Source of the DNA: Tethya wilhelma
Lineage: Eukaryota; Porifera; Demospongiae; Tethyida; Tethyidae
DNA length: 64,000 nt
Reading direction: 5' to 3'
NCBI GenBank assembly: GCA_964030475.1
Contig: CAXIPT010000066.1
Span: 22,501 to 86,500 of the forward strand
Both the position numbers and the translations under genes were made by a program. Of the stretch, positions 32,641 through 43,005 are shown one piece after another. Numbering within the stretch: position 1 is the first letter of the stretch; every line of letters begins with the position of its first letter. The notes under the pieces were generated by a model. It did not search any database. It saw only the letters and a program-made list of their open reading frames with translations, and had not been told where the DNA came from.

Positions 32641-33019
32641 GTATGCAAAGCATGACGTACTTAGCATTAGACTATACATGTTCAATTTTTTTTTGTTATA
32701 GAATTTACAGTCAGTGCTAATCAACTCTAACAGACATAGCTAATATTTATTACTTATAGGTCTGTAGGTAAAAATCAAGCCAGATGTGTGTTCTGTTGCA
32801 GAATACATTGATGTACCTATATGAAAGAAACCATTAGATGATGTACAGAGGGAATCAGTATCAAACCACTTTGACCCCAGCTCCTCTCAGTAGCCAGTAG
32901 GAGGGACCTCAGGTTGATAAGCCTACTGCCATCAAAAGTCATGACATTAAATTTGTAATTATCAGCCATTGTTCAAGTTGTGAGACATGTGCACGATGAA
33001 AAGTTTGGATGGTATCACT

Positions 33020-33812
33020 GTTCAGTTATGTTTGTGGTGGGTACTTAAATCCAATATAAAGCTCCTCAGTAGCTAGATATGTTTGAGACAGCACAACTAG
33101 GTAACGTAACTTGTTCTGTCCTTCCTAACCACCTCCAGCAGAGTATAGGTTAGCTGTCAGTAAGCAGTAAACCTGTATTGCCTGAAAAGATAATGAAAAG
33201 TAGTTAGTAAATTAATGTACAATAACTATAATAATACTATTTTGGTTAACTCACTCATGTGTCGGGGTGTTTCTCATGTACCACAGTCACAGATATCGGT
33301 AGGTGAAGAAGCAAGTTTGTATAACCCAAACATTAAGGCATACAACACTAAACACCTCATGTTTGATTGTACAATTGACTGTGTCGGATTCAGCTTCCAT
33401 CTTGTCACAGAGATTTTTTTGCAGCACACACAGTGGACATTAACACAGTACCTGGACCACACTGCCATGACACTGACACCTGAGCTATAATTATCCACAT
33501 AAAATTAATAGTTTATAAACATAGAGTTACCAATCAGTGCTTCCTAGCTTATCCTGTCTTGCATCTTCGTCAGATGAATCTCCAGAGTCTCCACTGCTGT
33601 CACTTCCAGCAGATGGCTCACTAGCTATACATTCAAGTATTATACTCAATTCTGTGTGAGCTTCCACACTATCTGAAGCACTGTCTTGGCTTTCAAAGGG
33701 GAGGATGAATAACCAAGGCTCAAAACATTACTGCTTGCACTTGAATCATCGTTGTTGTTGTCAATAGCAGAGCTGTGGCTCGAAGAAGAGCTGTACAGCT
33801 GTATTCAGCCAT
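33020..33812 (-). pseudogene. P2X7 C-terminus-like zinc domain protein, near-complete copy
   Basis: Starts at the ATG at 33812. An acidic Ser/Asp-rich segment (with DSSGDSGDSSDED) leads to RQDKLGSTD, then a short intron (GTAACTC...CTCAG, about 56 bp) and W-C-Q-C. Next come Cys pairs (C-V-C-C-K-K), CTIKHEVFSVVCLNVWVIQT followed by an aromatic Y-R, LCWRWLGRTEQVTLPSCAVS, and finally EELYIGFKY at about 33020. This order (TDW-C-x-C, VCLN.WV.Q, CW..LG, LPSCAV, Y.GF) is the zinc-coordinating domain known from the P2X7 receptor C-terminus and stand-alone invertebrate relatives. Two or three one-base shifts break it. No channel part is present. Confidence 0.65.
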
Positions 33813-33905
33813 TATAGTTAGCTACTAAACGCTTATTTTCCCTCTAATTTACACCACTTAAAGTACATTTTGGTGCAAAAAAATTTTTGCATGTCAGCCC
33901 CCCTT

Positions 33906-34105
33906 TTAAGATATGAATATGTACATGCATATGGGTCATTCCATGTCCTCAGATTTTATCCAAAGTTGGTGTGCACATATTATCATAAGATGTAAAACCA
34001 CAACAAATTTTAGGCTCCATTGTTGTATGGCTTCTGAGTTATAACGGGTTAAATGTTTGATATTAATTTTTGTAATTTTTCACTGACTCTGTGGTACAAA
34101 ATATA
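33906..34105. other. Unassigned
   Basis: Contains the word TTTTAGGCTCCATTGTTGTA, also found near 26970-26995, so probably repetitive. Confidence 0.3.
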
Positions 34106-34684
34106 CCGTATAGCTGCAAACTTTTGCGAGGATTTTATTTCCGTGAAATTGGCGAATTTCTCCAAATCGCCAAAGTTAAATCTGCCAAAATTTATTGCCC
34201 GAATGTGAATATTCGAATACGCGCTAGCGCAATCCCGATAGAAGGGTTTAGAATGACGTTTTCTCCACAGTCGTTCAGGAATAAGCTTGAACTTGCTACA
34301 TAGGTGCAGGGATCCTTGGGCTATAAAGCAATAGCATCACTTTTGAAAGCTTGGTTGCCTGGCTAAAAAAAAAGCTTTATAGTGGCGTGGCGATATCATC
34401 ATTAGCCCCTCCAATTTTTAGACTGCCAGAAGCTTCACTATTGATGCAAGAAGGCTTTCAGCACAGTTAGTTTGATTGTTGCTTAGCTTCATGACTTGAA
34501 AAGCTTTGTCAAATCTACTTTAGTAAAAGAAAAACAAAACAAAGGCATACATGCGTAGCTACTATACTAATTGTATATAATTTCGCCGTATGACGTAATG
34601 CGCTTTCTATGTTTCATTCGCCAATATCGATTGAACTCCCTTTCACCAAGTTTAATTCCTGCCAAAATAACTGGCTATATACAG
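34106..34684. mobile_element. TA-flanked MITE P, copy 1
   Basis: Left CCGTATAGC, right GGCTATATACAG, TA on both sides (34104-34105, 34685-34686). The region next to the left end has the AAATCGCCAAAGTTAAATC pattern seen in copy 2 at 55865-56081. No transposase. Confidence 0.55.
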
Positions 34685-34686
34685 TA

Positions 34687-35195
34687 CTTTCACTTTGACT
34701 AGGAGCAAGATATGAGGAGGCCAACTATATTTTCTAATAGCACTTGATACAAGCTTCGAATTGATATGTTACAAGTATGTATTTGATACTAAGGTCACAG
34801 GTTACAGTAATGTATTGTCATTGTTTATACTTAGGCAAAATTTTATCCTGGAGCGATAATGGGCTCTAGTAAGTTCAGGTCATGATAATTGGCTGAATAA
34901 ACATGTNGTAACCACACAATTGTCCTTCATAATTTGTGGTGAAAAAGTCAGAATTGTTTCATCAGATTCTCCAAAAGAACTTTAATTGTCAACTAAATTG
35001 CAAATATTTCTTTGGTATGTATGGGAACCAAACTTCTCACTTTCACTTATTTCACGTACGTTAAAATTTCAACAACTTTCTTACGTATGATGATCACGCG
35101 CAGTTAAAATGTTATGTAATTTATGTTTGTAGGAGTGGCCAAAGTACATGATTTCGATCACGGTCGATACCCGGGTCTTAGTGTAGACTGATACG
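34687..35195. other. No gene recognised; single N at 34907
   Basis: AT-rich sequence without coding signal or identified repeat. Confidence 0.3.
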
Positions 35196-36340
35196 CAGAA
35201 TTTTGAAATACTTTGCCACATGCAAATGGGGTCTGAGCATCTGATATAAGCTCTTGATTTATAGAAATAAAAGGGAAATGACAGTTGACCACAGTTGAGT
35301 ACATAATACATGTCTGATATAAATGTAATGAGACATAGGAATGGCCAAATCGTAAAAAGAAAGCAAACAAGATGGAATGGCTGTTTGAGTGTGTAAAGAA
35401 TTATTCCTATGGGCAACATGAGGGACTCAACATGGAAAGAGAGTACTAAATGCAGGTCACACAGGAAGAATTCTGCACACACTCAAACAGCCATTCCACC
35501 TTGTTTGCTTTCTTTTTACAATTTGGCCATTCCTATGTCTCAATACATTAGCAATGTTGTTTTTTTTTTTCTTTTTTGTTTTCATTTTCCCCCTAATTCT
35601 ACAAATCACATTTGAGTTTTCGTGCATGCATACGGTAGTTACTTGTACACTACCAGCATGGATATTATAGCTTATTGGGGCGAGCCTGAGCAAGCCCCAT
35701 ATAAACGTTGAAACATTGAGGAAGTGCTTTGGTTCGTTTGTTTTTTGTTTTTTTTAGCTTTTAGAATTATATATGCATGAGTATAGACATGAACGGCCGC
35801 CATACGGAGAAGGCGCTTTTTGCCTTGTGTCTAGCCACCCAATGAGAGATGCGGAAAACCGATACCACATGCAAGCACGTGAAGACAAAGATACCAAGTT
35901 TATTCGTTCAAAAATTAGCTTCTGAAAGTGGACAGTCTTCAAGATGCGCTGAAATAACATAGAAGAAGATGAAGATAAAGATGGAGAAAATTGGAGGTTT
36001 GTCATATTTTAGTTTGATACTGTAGCAATGGTTTTATAGGCCATGTTTTAGGCTTGTTAGAAAGAGGATGAGCTAAATAGTAGCTTGAGAAACCTTTTAG
36101 TACCAAGCACTCAGTTTTTGCAGAGTTATTCGCGTGGGTATTTGTATTGCGCTAATGGGCCATCTGTGCCATTCCTATGTACCCAGTACTACTGCACAGG
36201 GAATAGACAGCCTGCATTATAGATTAATGGCTCAACAAACACTAGCATATCAAGTGGCTAAACAATGTCAGAACAAATTCTACATGGTCTGACATTTATC
36301 AGATCAATTTACATATAATCCACACTGAACTGTTGCTTAG
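35196..36340. repeat. Repeat K, split by an A-B composite
   Basis: The two parts (35196-35315 and 36206-36340) are contiguous in the second copy at 51783-52085. K has blocks GCCACATGCAAATGGGGTC and TACATGGTCTGACATTTATC. It is non-coding and its origin is unknown. Confidence 0.7.
35316..36205 (-). mobile_element. A-B composite inserted in repeat K
   Basis: The insert starts in the A arm (ATGTAATGAGACATAGG) and ends with GCCATTCCTATGTACCC...GGGAATA. ACATAGGAATGGC therefore appears inverted near both ends. Comparison with the K copy at 51783-52085 shows that A and B arrived together as one unit of about 890 bp. Confidence 0.7.
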
Positions 36341-36348
36341 TAACTTCC

Positions 36349-36423
36349 AACACACACACACACACACACACANNNNNNNNNNNNNNNNNNNNNNNNNNNN
36401 NNCCCCCCCCCCCCCCCCCCCCC
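36349..36423. repeat. (CA)n, 30-N gap, poly-C
   Basis: CA repeat to 36372, N at 36373-36402, then 21 C residues. Sequence here is unreliable. Confidence 0.9.
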
Positions 36424-37000
36424 AGTGATGTGTCTAGCCTTACTGATTCAATGTTACTGTCTAATTTCTGGAGATCTAAGGTACCCCCAACTGAACCACA
36501 TTTCACATTAATTAAATCAGCTGCAAGTGTATCAGCTAGCTATAATTTAAAATGGGTCTCTCCCATTGAATTTAAGAATTTAGGAGGCAGAGGCAGATTG
36601 GGTAAATGGAAGCAATCAATCAGAGTTGGCAATACACAAAACAATAACAAAATCACAGTGAAACAAACAGGATTATTAAAAGTGAAGTCAAAAACACTAG
36701 CCAGACTCGATCTTCCAATTCATTTTCTTGCAGAGAGTCTGGCTAGCAAGACTAAAGATTTCCAACAACGACACTTCTCTTCACCAGTCCTTTCACGCTA
36801 TAACGTCGCTTTCTTAGCCTTGGTATGTAGAATCTTCTTAGCAGAGTCAATGAGTAGTATCCTAGCCTACCACGTGGTTTTTGTGCATGCGTAACACGTG
36901 AGTAAAACGGAAATTCTCTCAACAATAATTACATTCCTAAAGTGTGACTGACATACTTATATACAACACGAAATGACTTCAACCTTATAATGAAAGCACC
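36424..37000 (+). other. 154-codon ORF of uncertain status
   Basis: 36430-36894 is open on +, with no domain I recognise. It contains an inverted pair CTAGCCAGACTC/GAGTCTGGCTAG and ends next to an ACGTGG repeat. Length alone supports it. Confidence 0.2.
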
Positions 37001-37365
37001 GCTGGTGCACAAGCCTTGGCACACTCAACTAGCTAGTGCACTTGTACACGAGTTAAATTATCACAAGTCAGACCTACATGTACGGTATGGATATAATTAT
37101 ACGATCAAGAAAACTAATGCACCTATGTATTTATACTGATAGGCCCAAGTTATAGTAAAGTCCCCAAGCCAAGCCCACAGGTTAGCAGCATAACTCTGTG
37201 ATGAAGTAGCACAAGACATATTGATAGGCTACTGAACTGGCATCAGTTTTGTCCCTAGAGCTGTCTTTCTTGAGATTTCGATGGAACAAACAGACAGACG
37301 GGCAAAACGACTACCATAATCCTCTGCACGCGCTATGCCCATGCCGAGGCTTAATAATTAAGGTA
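37001..37365 (-). mobile_element. Element G, copy 2 (reverse)
   Basis: Left GAAAGCACCGCTGGTGCAC with terminal hairpin, right GCATGCCGAGGCTT-type end as ATGCCGAGGCTTAATAATT. GGCAAAACGACTACCATAAT is the G sub-terminal motif. Confidence 0.55.
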
Positions 37366-38689
37366 TACATAGACGGTTAGAGTGTGCGCTGATACCTTAG
37401 CGTGTAAGGTAGGCTTTCCCGCTGACTGAAAGCACAAAAAACATTTTTAGAGGTACACGTTCTTCTGCTCACAAGTTTGACAATTATCTGGCCACAGCGG
37501 TGGACCTAACCATCTCACCATCTCGGACTCTAAGCTCATTTATTAGATCACTTAAACAATGTCATTCTCACTGTCATCATTTTACCCATTTATGTTCATC
37601 TGTCAAAAGGCTTATCATCCCAGTTATTGATTTATGCTTCACTTGTTGCGCTTTCGGTCAGCGGGAAAGCCTGGGGTGCTCGAGCACCCCGAGCTCCCCT
37701 CCCCCCCTGGCTACACCACTGATTGACTCCCTATGACTCATGACTAGTCTATTGTCACCTCCACCCAGCTAGTAACCGGCAATTCGCCTACAAAAGAATG
37801 GCAAACAAACACACACACACTGTATCAAATAAACTTTAACTTACATTACATATTCCTTCACAAGTGTGTATTGATAATCTTCTTCTGTCACTTCTCATGC
37901 ACCCTTGTACCACACCATGTAGCTTATCACTAACGTGCTATTCCAACTTTTATTTGGATAAATCTGCAAAGGAAGACAATAGTGTGTGCATAAAACATTC
38001 ATGCCAGCGTGCATGTGTACAGTTCACCTTCTTGTGTGTTCTACTGACCACACCCTAACTAAGATAGACACAAATTTTAGCCTTAATACTGGAACAGAAC
38101 ACTGGTGACGTAATGTGTTAATGGAAGCATTGGCATGGATGGTCTATGCAAACGGAACGGTAACTTAATATTGAGGGCTAACTTTATGGAGGTGAGAAGA
38201 TCATGTCTATGTGAATATTAAAAAAATCTGCCCACGCAATTTACACCAACCTTAACCTTGGTTTAAAGCTTTTAAAGACAAGCTTCGATTCTTGAGATAT
38301 AGTTGGAACAAACACAAACACACACATACACAGACAAAACGACTACCATAACCCTAGGTATGCATTCCTAACACAGGAAGACGTGATGAAGATTCCTCAA
38401 TAGTCAAAGAGTCAAGTCATACATATCCTGCTCTAATGATGGCAATTTTTACCCAATCAGTCGAAGTGTGGAAAATTAAACATGATATTATGCAATTTAC
38501 CAGGCACACATGAGCCAATCTCCAGTGGAGTAAAGGAGGTGGACCTAAGTGCACCATCCCTCAAATGCATGCTTGTGACCTAAGCGCTTAAGTAAAATTG
38601 GCAATCTTTACCAATGGTATTTCGAGAAGAAGTATGCATCACAAACACAATTGATCACTTTAAGGGACTTGTGTGAAAGTACTGCCATG
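37366..38689. other. Unassigned, with J and Q repeat fragments
   Basis: 37668-37727 is the right end of a J-type element (GTGCTCGAGCACCCCGAGCT). 38178-38270 (GCTAACTTTATGGAGGTGAG to CCCACGCAATTTACACC) recurs at 41793-41885. No gene. Confidence 0.35.
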
Positions 38690-38816
38690 ATAGCCTTGCC
38701 ATTAAAAAATGGAGAACAAAACAAAACAAAAAAAAAATTAAATCCAGGACCAGGTGGGATCGAACCAGGGTACTTGTGATTCACATGCACTGAGTAGGAA
38801 CCTCACGCTATATGGC
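38690..38816 (-). repeat. Possible tRNA-derived SINE
   Basis: The minus strand shows GGGGCCA at its 5' end, pairing (with wobbles) to TGGTCCT, a TAGCGTGAGG A-box-like word, and GGTTCGATCCC, a perfect B box, at the spacing of a tRNA. A T-rich run with TTTTGTTTTG follows. The anticodon and T stems do not pair well, so it is not a functional tRNA. Confidence 0.4.
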
Positions 38817-38992
38817 CCCAGATAACTTTTAACAACCCTAACTGCGTATTTAACTATTTGCACGAACCTGCATTTTATGTGCAAGCTACCAAGTGTAGTT
38901 GATAATAATAATGGATCACATCAATTTTTTTTTTTTACCCTAGATGCATTCTCCTGGAAACAATTTACTCTATTCTATAGCTATAATATTTA

Positions 38993-39173
38993 AGCCTCGG
39001 CGCATGCGTAGCACATGCAGAGGGTTACAGTAGTCGTTTTGTGTGTGTGTGTGGGTCTCAATACTCAATGATGACGGTCTTCCTTTACTGATACACTGTG
39101 TCATTCATGTTTTGTTTTGCATGCTAGCTATATGAGTGTGCCGAGGCTTATGCACCGTAGGTGCTTTTATATT
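38993..39173 (+). mobile_element. Element G, copy 3 (internally deleted)
   Basis: AAGCCTCGGCGCATGC...GTGCCGAGGCTTATGCACC with terminal hairpins at both ends; only about 180 bp. Confidence 0.55.
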
Positions 39174-39417
39174 TTTCAGTACTTTGTATCTAAGGAAGGC
39201 CTAGCTAGCTTTGAACATGTAACCACAATATGTTCATATATCTTCATGACTTACCAGTCATACTGGTAAGGCGTAGAAAGCTGGAAAAGCAACCAAAAGA
39301 ACAGGGAGAACGAGCACATTTCAGTGGCATTTGATTGGTTGGATAATAAAAAAGTTATTCAAGTTTTTCTACCGGCATTCTCAACCAGATGGACTTTTAG
39401 ACAGAGAATCTCCCAGC

Positions 39418-40135
39418 GAATGAATCCCAGAATGTCTAGTAGTCATAATGTCTAAACCTATAGCCCTAGCCCTAGCGTTATACCTAGCCATTTTTGGTTT
39501 TTAGCTTTATTTTAACCTTTTTTTTTGCATAAGTTACTGTTCATTTCACCTGTCACACCTTTTATCGCTTGATTTGGACTTTTAGATTGGTTTCGTAACG
39601 TTTCGCCTACGTTCATTTCTCCTACGTATCAATTCGTCTACACTACCGGAAGTGACATAATTATAAATGCGCACAATACAAAAAACACCTATCACAATAA
39701 TGCTAAGTAGCTACGCCTTTTTCTTACAAAGATAACTCAAGAACTTGCTTCTTTCAGTTTTTTGGTAGCTTATTGCTGGCTTATTACAAGGACTGTAACA
39801 AAAACTTAGCTCTAACTCCCCATGATCATGATTGTCAGTGGTTTGACAGTTTCACTTCACGAATTTTTCCAGTATCTTGATAGTCTCTCAGTGTAAGAAC
39901 AATGCTTGATCTTAGTAACTCTATTTTCTTAGTCCTTAGGCCCAGGGCCTTGTCTTTGTGCACTCACACATGCATCACAGTTTTTAATGCACCTCCACTT
40001 GAAAACATGTAGACCAATTGATACTCTGACTTCCGGTAGGCATAATGTAACGTAGGCGAAATGACTGTAGCCGAAACGTTACCAAACCTATAGATTTGGA
40101 CAATTTGGGATTAGACGTTTTGAGATTTGACATTC
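39418..40135. mobile_element. Two nested fold-back elements
   Basis: The outer pair is CCCAGAATGTCTAGTAGTC against GACATTCTGGGACC. The inner pair (39592-40087) is GTAACGTTTCGCCTACGTTC against CGTAGGCGAAATGACTG..CGAAACGTTAC. The inner sits between TTTTAGATTGG and TATAGATTTGG. Non-coding. 39174-39417 is unassigned. Confidence 0.5.
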
Positions 40136-40217
40136 TGGGACCAACCCCTCCTAACTAGGTAACACCAACAAAAACAACCCATTACAACGCTAGATGGTTG
40201 GTAAGGTACTATTATTG

Positions 40218-40580
40218 TCTGGTGCCCAGACCCTTTCCAATTATTAGTAGGTGGGACAGGAAGGGGGAGGAGAAAGAAAGGAAAGGAAAGGGTCTGGCAA
40301 AAGCTTAGACCTCAGTAGCACGGCAAGATTAAAGCTGTTGTAACCAAAATTACGTAGTAGTGGTTTACAACTAACCACATGCAGGTATGCGCCATGTGCA
40401 AACTGTTTATTTAGTGGTTGTGTTGTGGTTGTAGCACATGGCTTCTGTGAACCTTTAATTGCATTCCAGCGATCCACACTAGGCCAGGCTTTTGCCAGAC
40501 CCTTTCCTTTCCTTTCTTTCTCCTCCCCCTTCCTGTCCCACCTACTAATAATTGGAAAGGGTCTGGGCACCAGACTAGTC
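40218..40580. mobile_element. Long-TIR element F2
   Basis: The arm GTCTGGTGCCCAGACCC followed by a purine-rich stretch is repeated inverted at 40490-40578 over about 85 bp. It abuts F at 40577. Overlapping ORFs here are mirror images of the inverted repeat. Confidence 0.65.
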
Positions 40581-41171
40581 GTCCCCAGACTCCACCCATT
40601 CTCCAAGGAGAAAGAGAGTCTGGTACGCTACGTCCAATTTCTTGGTTCTGCTGAGTCAGCATCAGACAGATATATCATGTGACCGTGCATGGCTTTGTAC
40701 TACGCGCATCACGTGGTAGTCCCTGAGTGTATTTTCAGTATTTGTCATGAAAAAGTTAGAAGATCTGCATACTTAGCTGCCATCTCATAGTCCTTTTGTT
40801 CGTGACAAATGCCACTAGTATGTCTGAGCTACACAATTATGGCACGGACAATCCAGAGAACTTGAAAACTATACAAAACGACCTTGAATCAGAAATCAGT
40901 GCTGGCACTAAGCGGCAGAAGGAAATTCACCACAAGCGTGAAGTTGGTAAGCAAAGATCTTCGAATAAAACTGGACTAAAGTCTTGCTAGACACTGTATG
41001 ACAATCACGCGCACTTCTATTGAACATCATGTGACACCTTGAATTCTGCAATCTGATTGGCTTGCACGTTTTCATGAATGCTGACTCAGCAAGAACCAAG
41101 AATTTGGACGTAGCGTACCAGACCCCTTTTTCCTCGCGCTTGTGCGAGGGTGGGGTCTGGGCACGAGACTA
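40577..41171. mobile_element. Long-TIR element F enclosing a candidate exon
   Basis: The left arm TAGTCGTCCCCAGACTCC...GGTACGCTACGTCC...GCTGAGTCAGC matches, inverted, GCTGACTCAGCAAG...GGACGTAGCGTACC...GAGACTA on the right. About 400 bp between the arms is unique and contains the ORF at 40820-40946. Confidence 0.65.
40820..40946 (+). CDS. Candidate exon inside element F
   Basis: The ATG at 40820 opens MSELHNYGTDNPENLKTIQ, continuing charged and helix-prone (LESEISAGTKRQKEIHHKR) for 42 codons to a consensus donor G|GTAAGC at 40947. Base composition and amino-acid use look coding, unlike the flanking repeat. It could be a captured host exon or the first exon of the element's own gene. No domain is recognised and no downstream exon lies within the element. 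Confidence 0.35.
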
Positions 41172-42446
41172 TATGATGCAATGCAGCATGTAGTGGGCAT
41201 CTTTTAGAATAACTAGAAATACAGAAAGACATTACACAGTAGATTTCAACAATCACACACACAGCTATAGTTGAGCCTTTAGCTGGGCCACTCAATAAAT
41301 TTTAGGTTCACAGTAAAATAAATTTTTAGCGTAACAACACAAATGTACAACCCTGTATAATGTATACCCTGTAATGACTTGACTCTCGGAGAGTGTGACA
41401 GGACTTGATCTATTAGTTTATAGCTATGACATGCGCATCTTTAATAGACTTTATCAACTATTTTCACTTACTTCAGATCTCTGTATAAACAGTAGAGCCT
41501 GCGATACTTGCAGAATAGTAATATAATCATATGATATAATTTCTCTAAAAAGTCACGTGGTGAATTTGAAATAAAGTTCGAAGTTCAAAATATCTATCAC
41601 TTTGCGCATGCGCTAACATTTAGCAACTACACGTGGTTCACAATAACTTTTAATAACCATTAAATATTACATCATATCATAACCAACACGTGAGCCCCGC
41701 GCTAACCTTCGCGGGTTGCAGAGCAAAAAAAACAAACGATCTTTACCAGACGTACACCTAGAAAAAAGCTTCTACAGTGAACAAAAACAGCGCAGCTAAC
41801 TTTATGGAGGTGAGAAGATCATGTTCATGTTATTTTTGATGAATTTTAAAAAATGTCCGCCCACGCAATTTACACTAACCTTAACTCAGGCTCAGTGTGC
41901 AGTGCTCTGTGCAGCAAGGGTTGCTTTACGAACTCTTGTGTGCTTTGGCATTATTATATCAGCCGGGAAATAATTTGGTCGGTCTCTCCGAGCCAACCCA
42001 CACAGTTTGTTTCCCCATGTATTATCTATGCCCATATTAATTATGATCATACCAGATTTGATGCGACAGACAGTCCAGAAACTTACTAGTTTGACACACT
42101 GTATTAAGCTGTTACAGTACTTGATATTCACTGACTGCCATTGAATTCGGTCTCCACCACTGCTGACTGAGTCTCGCACGCACAATGATTGGACGCTTCG
42201 CGAATTCGGTCTGCTACTTTGCTGAATCAGCAAACAAATTAACGACATCTTCAGTTCTCCAAATAATCCCCATCAGAGCATCAGCATCAGTCGAGACTAT
42301 CCCACGGCCGTATGGTGGTTTACTAACTGAGATGGACAGTAGAGACTGCGTTAAGAACACTGTATAGCCACTAATACACAAGGCTACTAGATCTAGGTGA
42401 ATGGATCATCGTGATATAAAAATTTCGGTATGACTGAGTCATAAAC
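41172..42446. other. No gene recognised
   Basis: 41793-41885 is repeat Q (also at 38178). The ORFs at 41853-42248 run on both strands without motifs. A TATA-like stretch and CACGTG words are present but unsupported as a promoter. Confidence 0.3.
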
Positions 42447-42593
42447 ATGGATGGTCATAAAAAGGCGGACAAATTTGAGCGGGACGCAGCTGGACACTAC
42501 AGCCACCTCATTTGTCCGCTTTACAAGCAGCTAGTGTTGAAACTTGCAAGAGCAAGGACAAGAGACTGGTTTGAAGACTACAAGAAAGACTGA
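42447..42593 (+). CDS. Small ORF of 48 codons
   Basis: Opens ATGGATGGTCATAAA and reads MDGHKKADKFERDAAGHYSH and then an aliphatic/basic helix (KQLVLKLARARTRDW) before a TGA. Amino-acid composition looks coding. It is about 410 bp upstream of the F-box gene. Not recognised; it may be an exon, a small protein or chance. Confidence 0.3.
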   Translation: MDGHKKADKFERDAAGHYSHLICPLYKQLVLKLARARTRDWFEDYKKD

Positions 42594-43005
42594 CTAACTC
42601 CTCTTGAGCTAACAGCAGCAGTTTACCCTCTGAAAAAGTAGGCTGTTAGTAGAAGTAGACTGCTGTAAAATTGTATGCTATCTTTGTTGTACTGTATTGT
42701 TGACTTTGGTTAGCAAGTTTTGAGTAGTAGCAATAGTGTATGTGTGTGGTGAGAGTCTGCATGGGCACCAGGCTGCCCAGCTCTAAATTCACCTACAGAA
42801 CTTGCAGGGGGACATACTTCTATCAGCTCAAACTTTACATTTAGCAGAGTCCATAGCCATTGTTGGTTGTCTTTCTTTATTCCCCTGCATTCATATGTAC
42901 ACTGTACCCTCCCTCTAAGTCTATATCTTTCTATGGAGGTAATGTATGGATACTGCAGCAAGTCTTCTTTTCTTACAGCTTCTTCTCCACAAGCTACCAG
43001 CAAAC

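Larger units (their letters stand above)
31698..33904. mobile_element. Kolobok-like TTAA transposon, copy 2 (no Tc1 insert)
   Basis: Ends AGGGGGGCTGAC and GTCAGCCCCCCT. TTAA is directly to the left (31694-31697) and, one T further, to the right (33906-33909). It is colinear with copy 1 except for the missing Tc1/mariner element, a 60-bp local inversion in the THAP region, and extra THAP coding sequence (about 32100-32270) that copy 1 has lost. The two copies together describe a common element of about 2.2 kb. Confidence 0.75.

Noticed and set aside
36309..36506. Gly/Val-Cys repeat ORF
   Set aside because: Spans the N gap, poly-C and CA repeat; artefact.
40244..40682. Three overlapping ORFs near 40.4 kb
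   Set aside because: They mirror the long inverted repeats of F2 and F.
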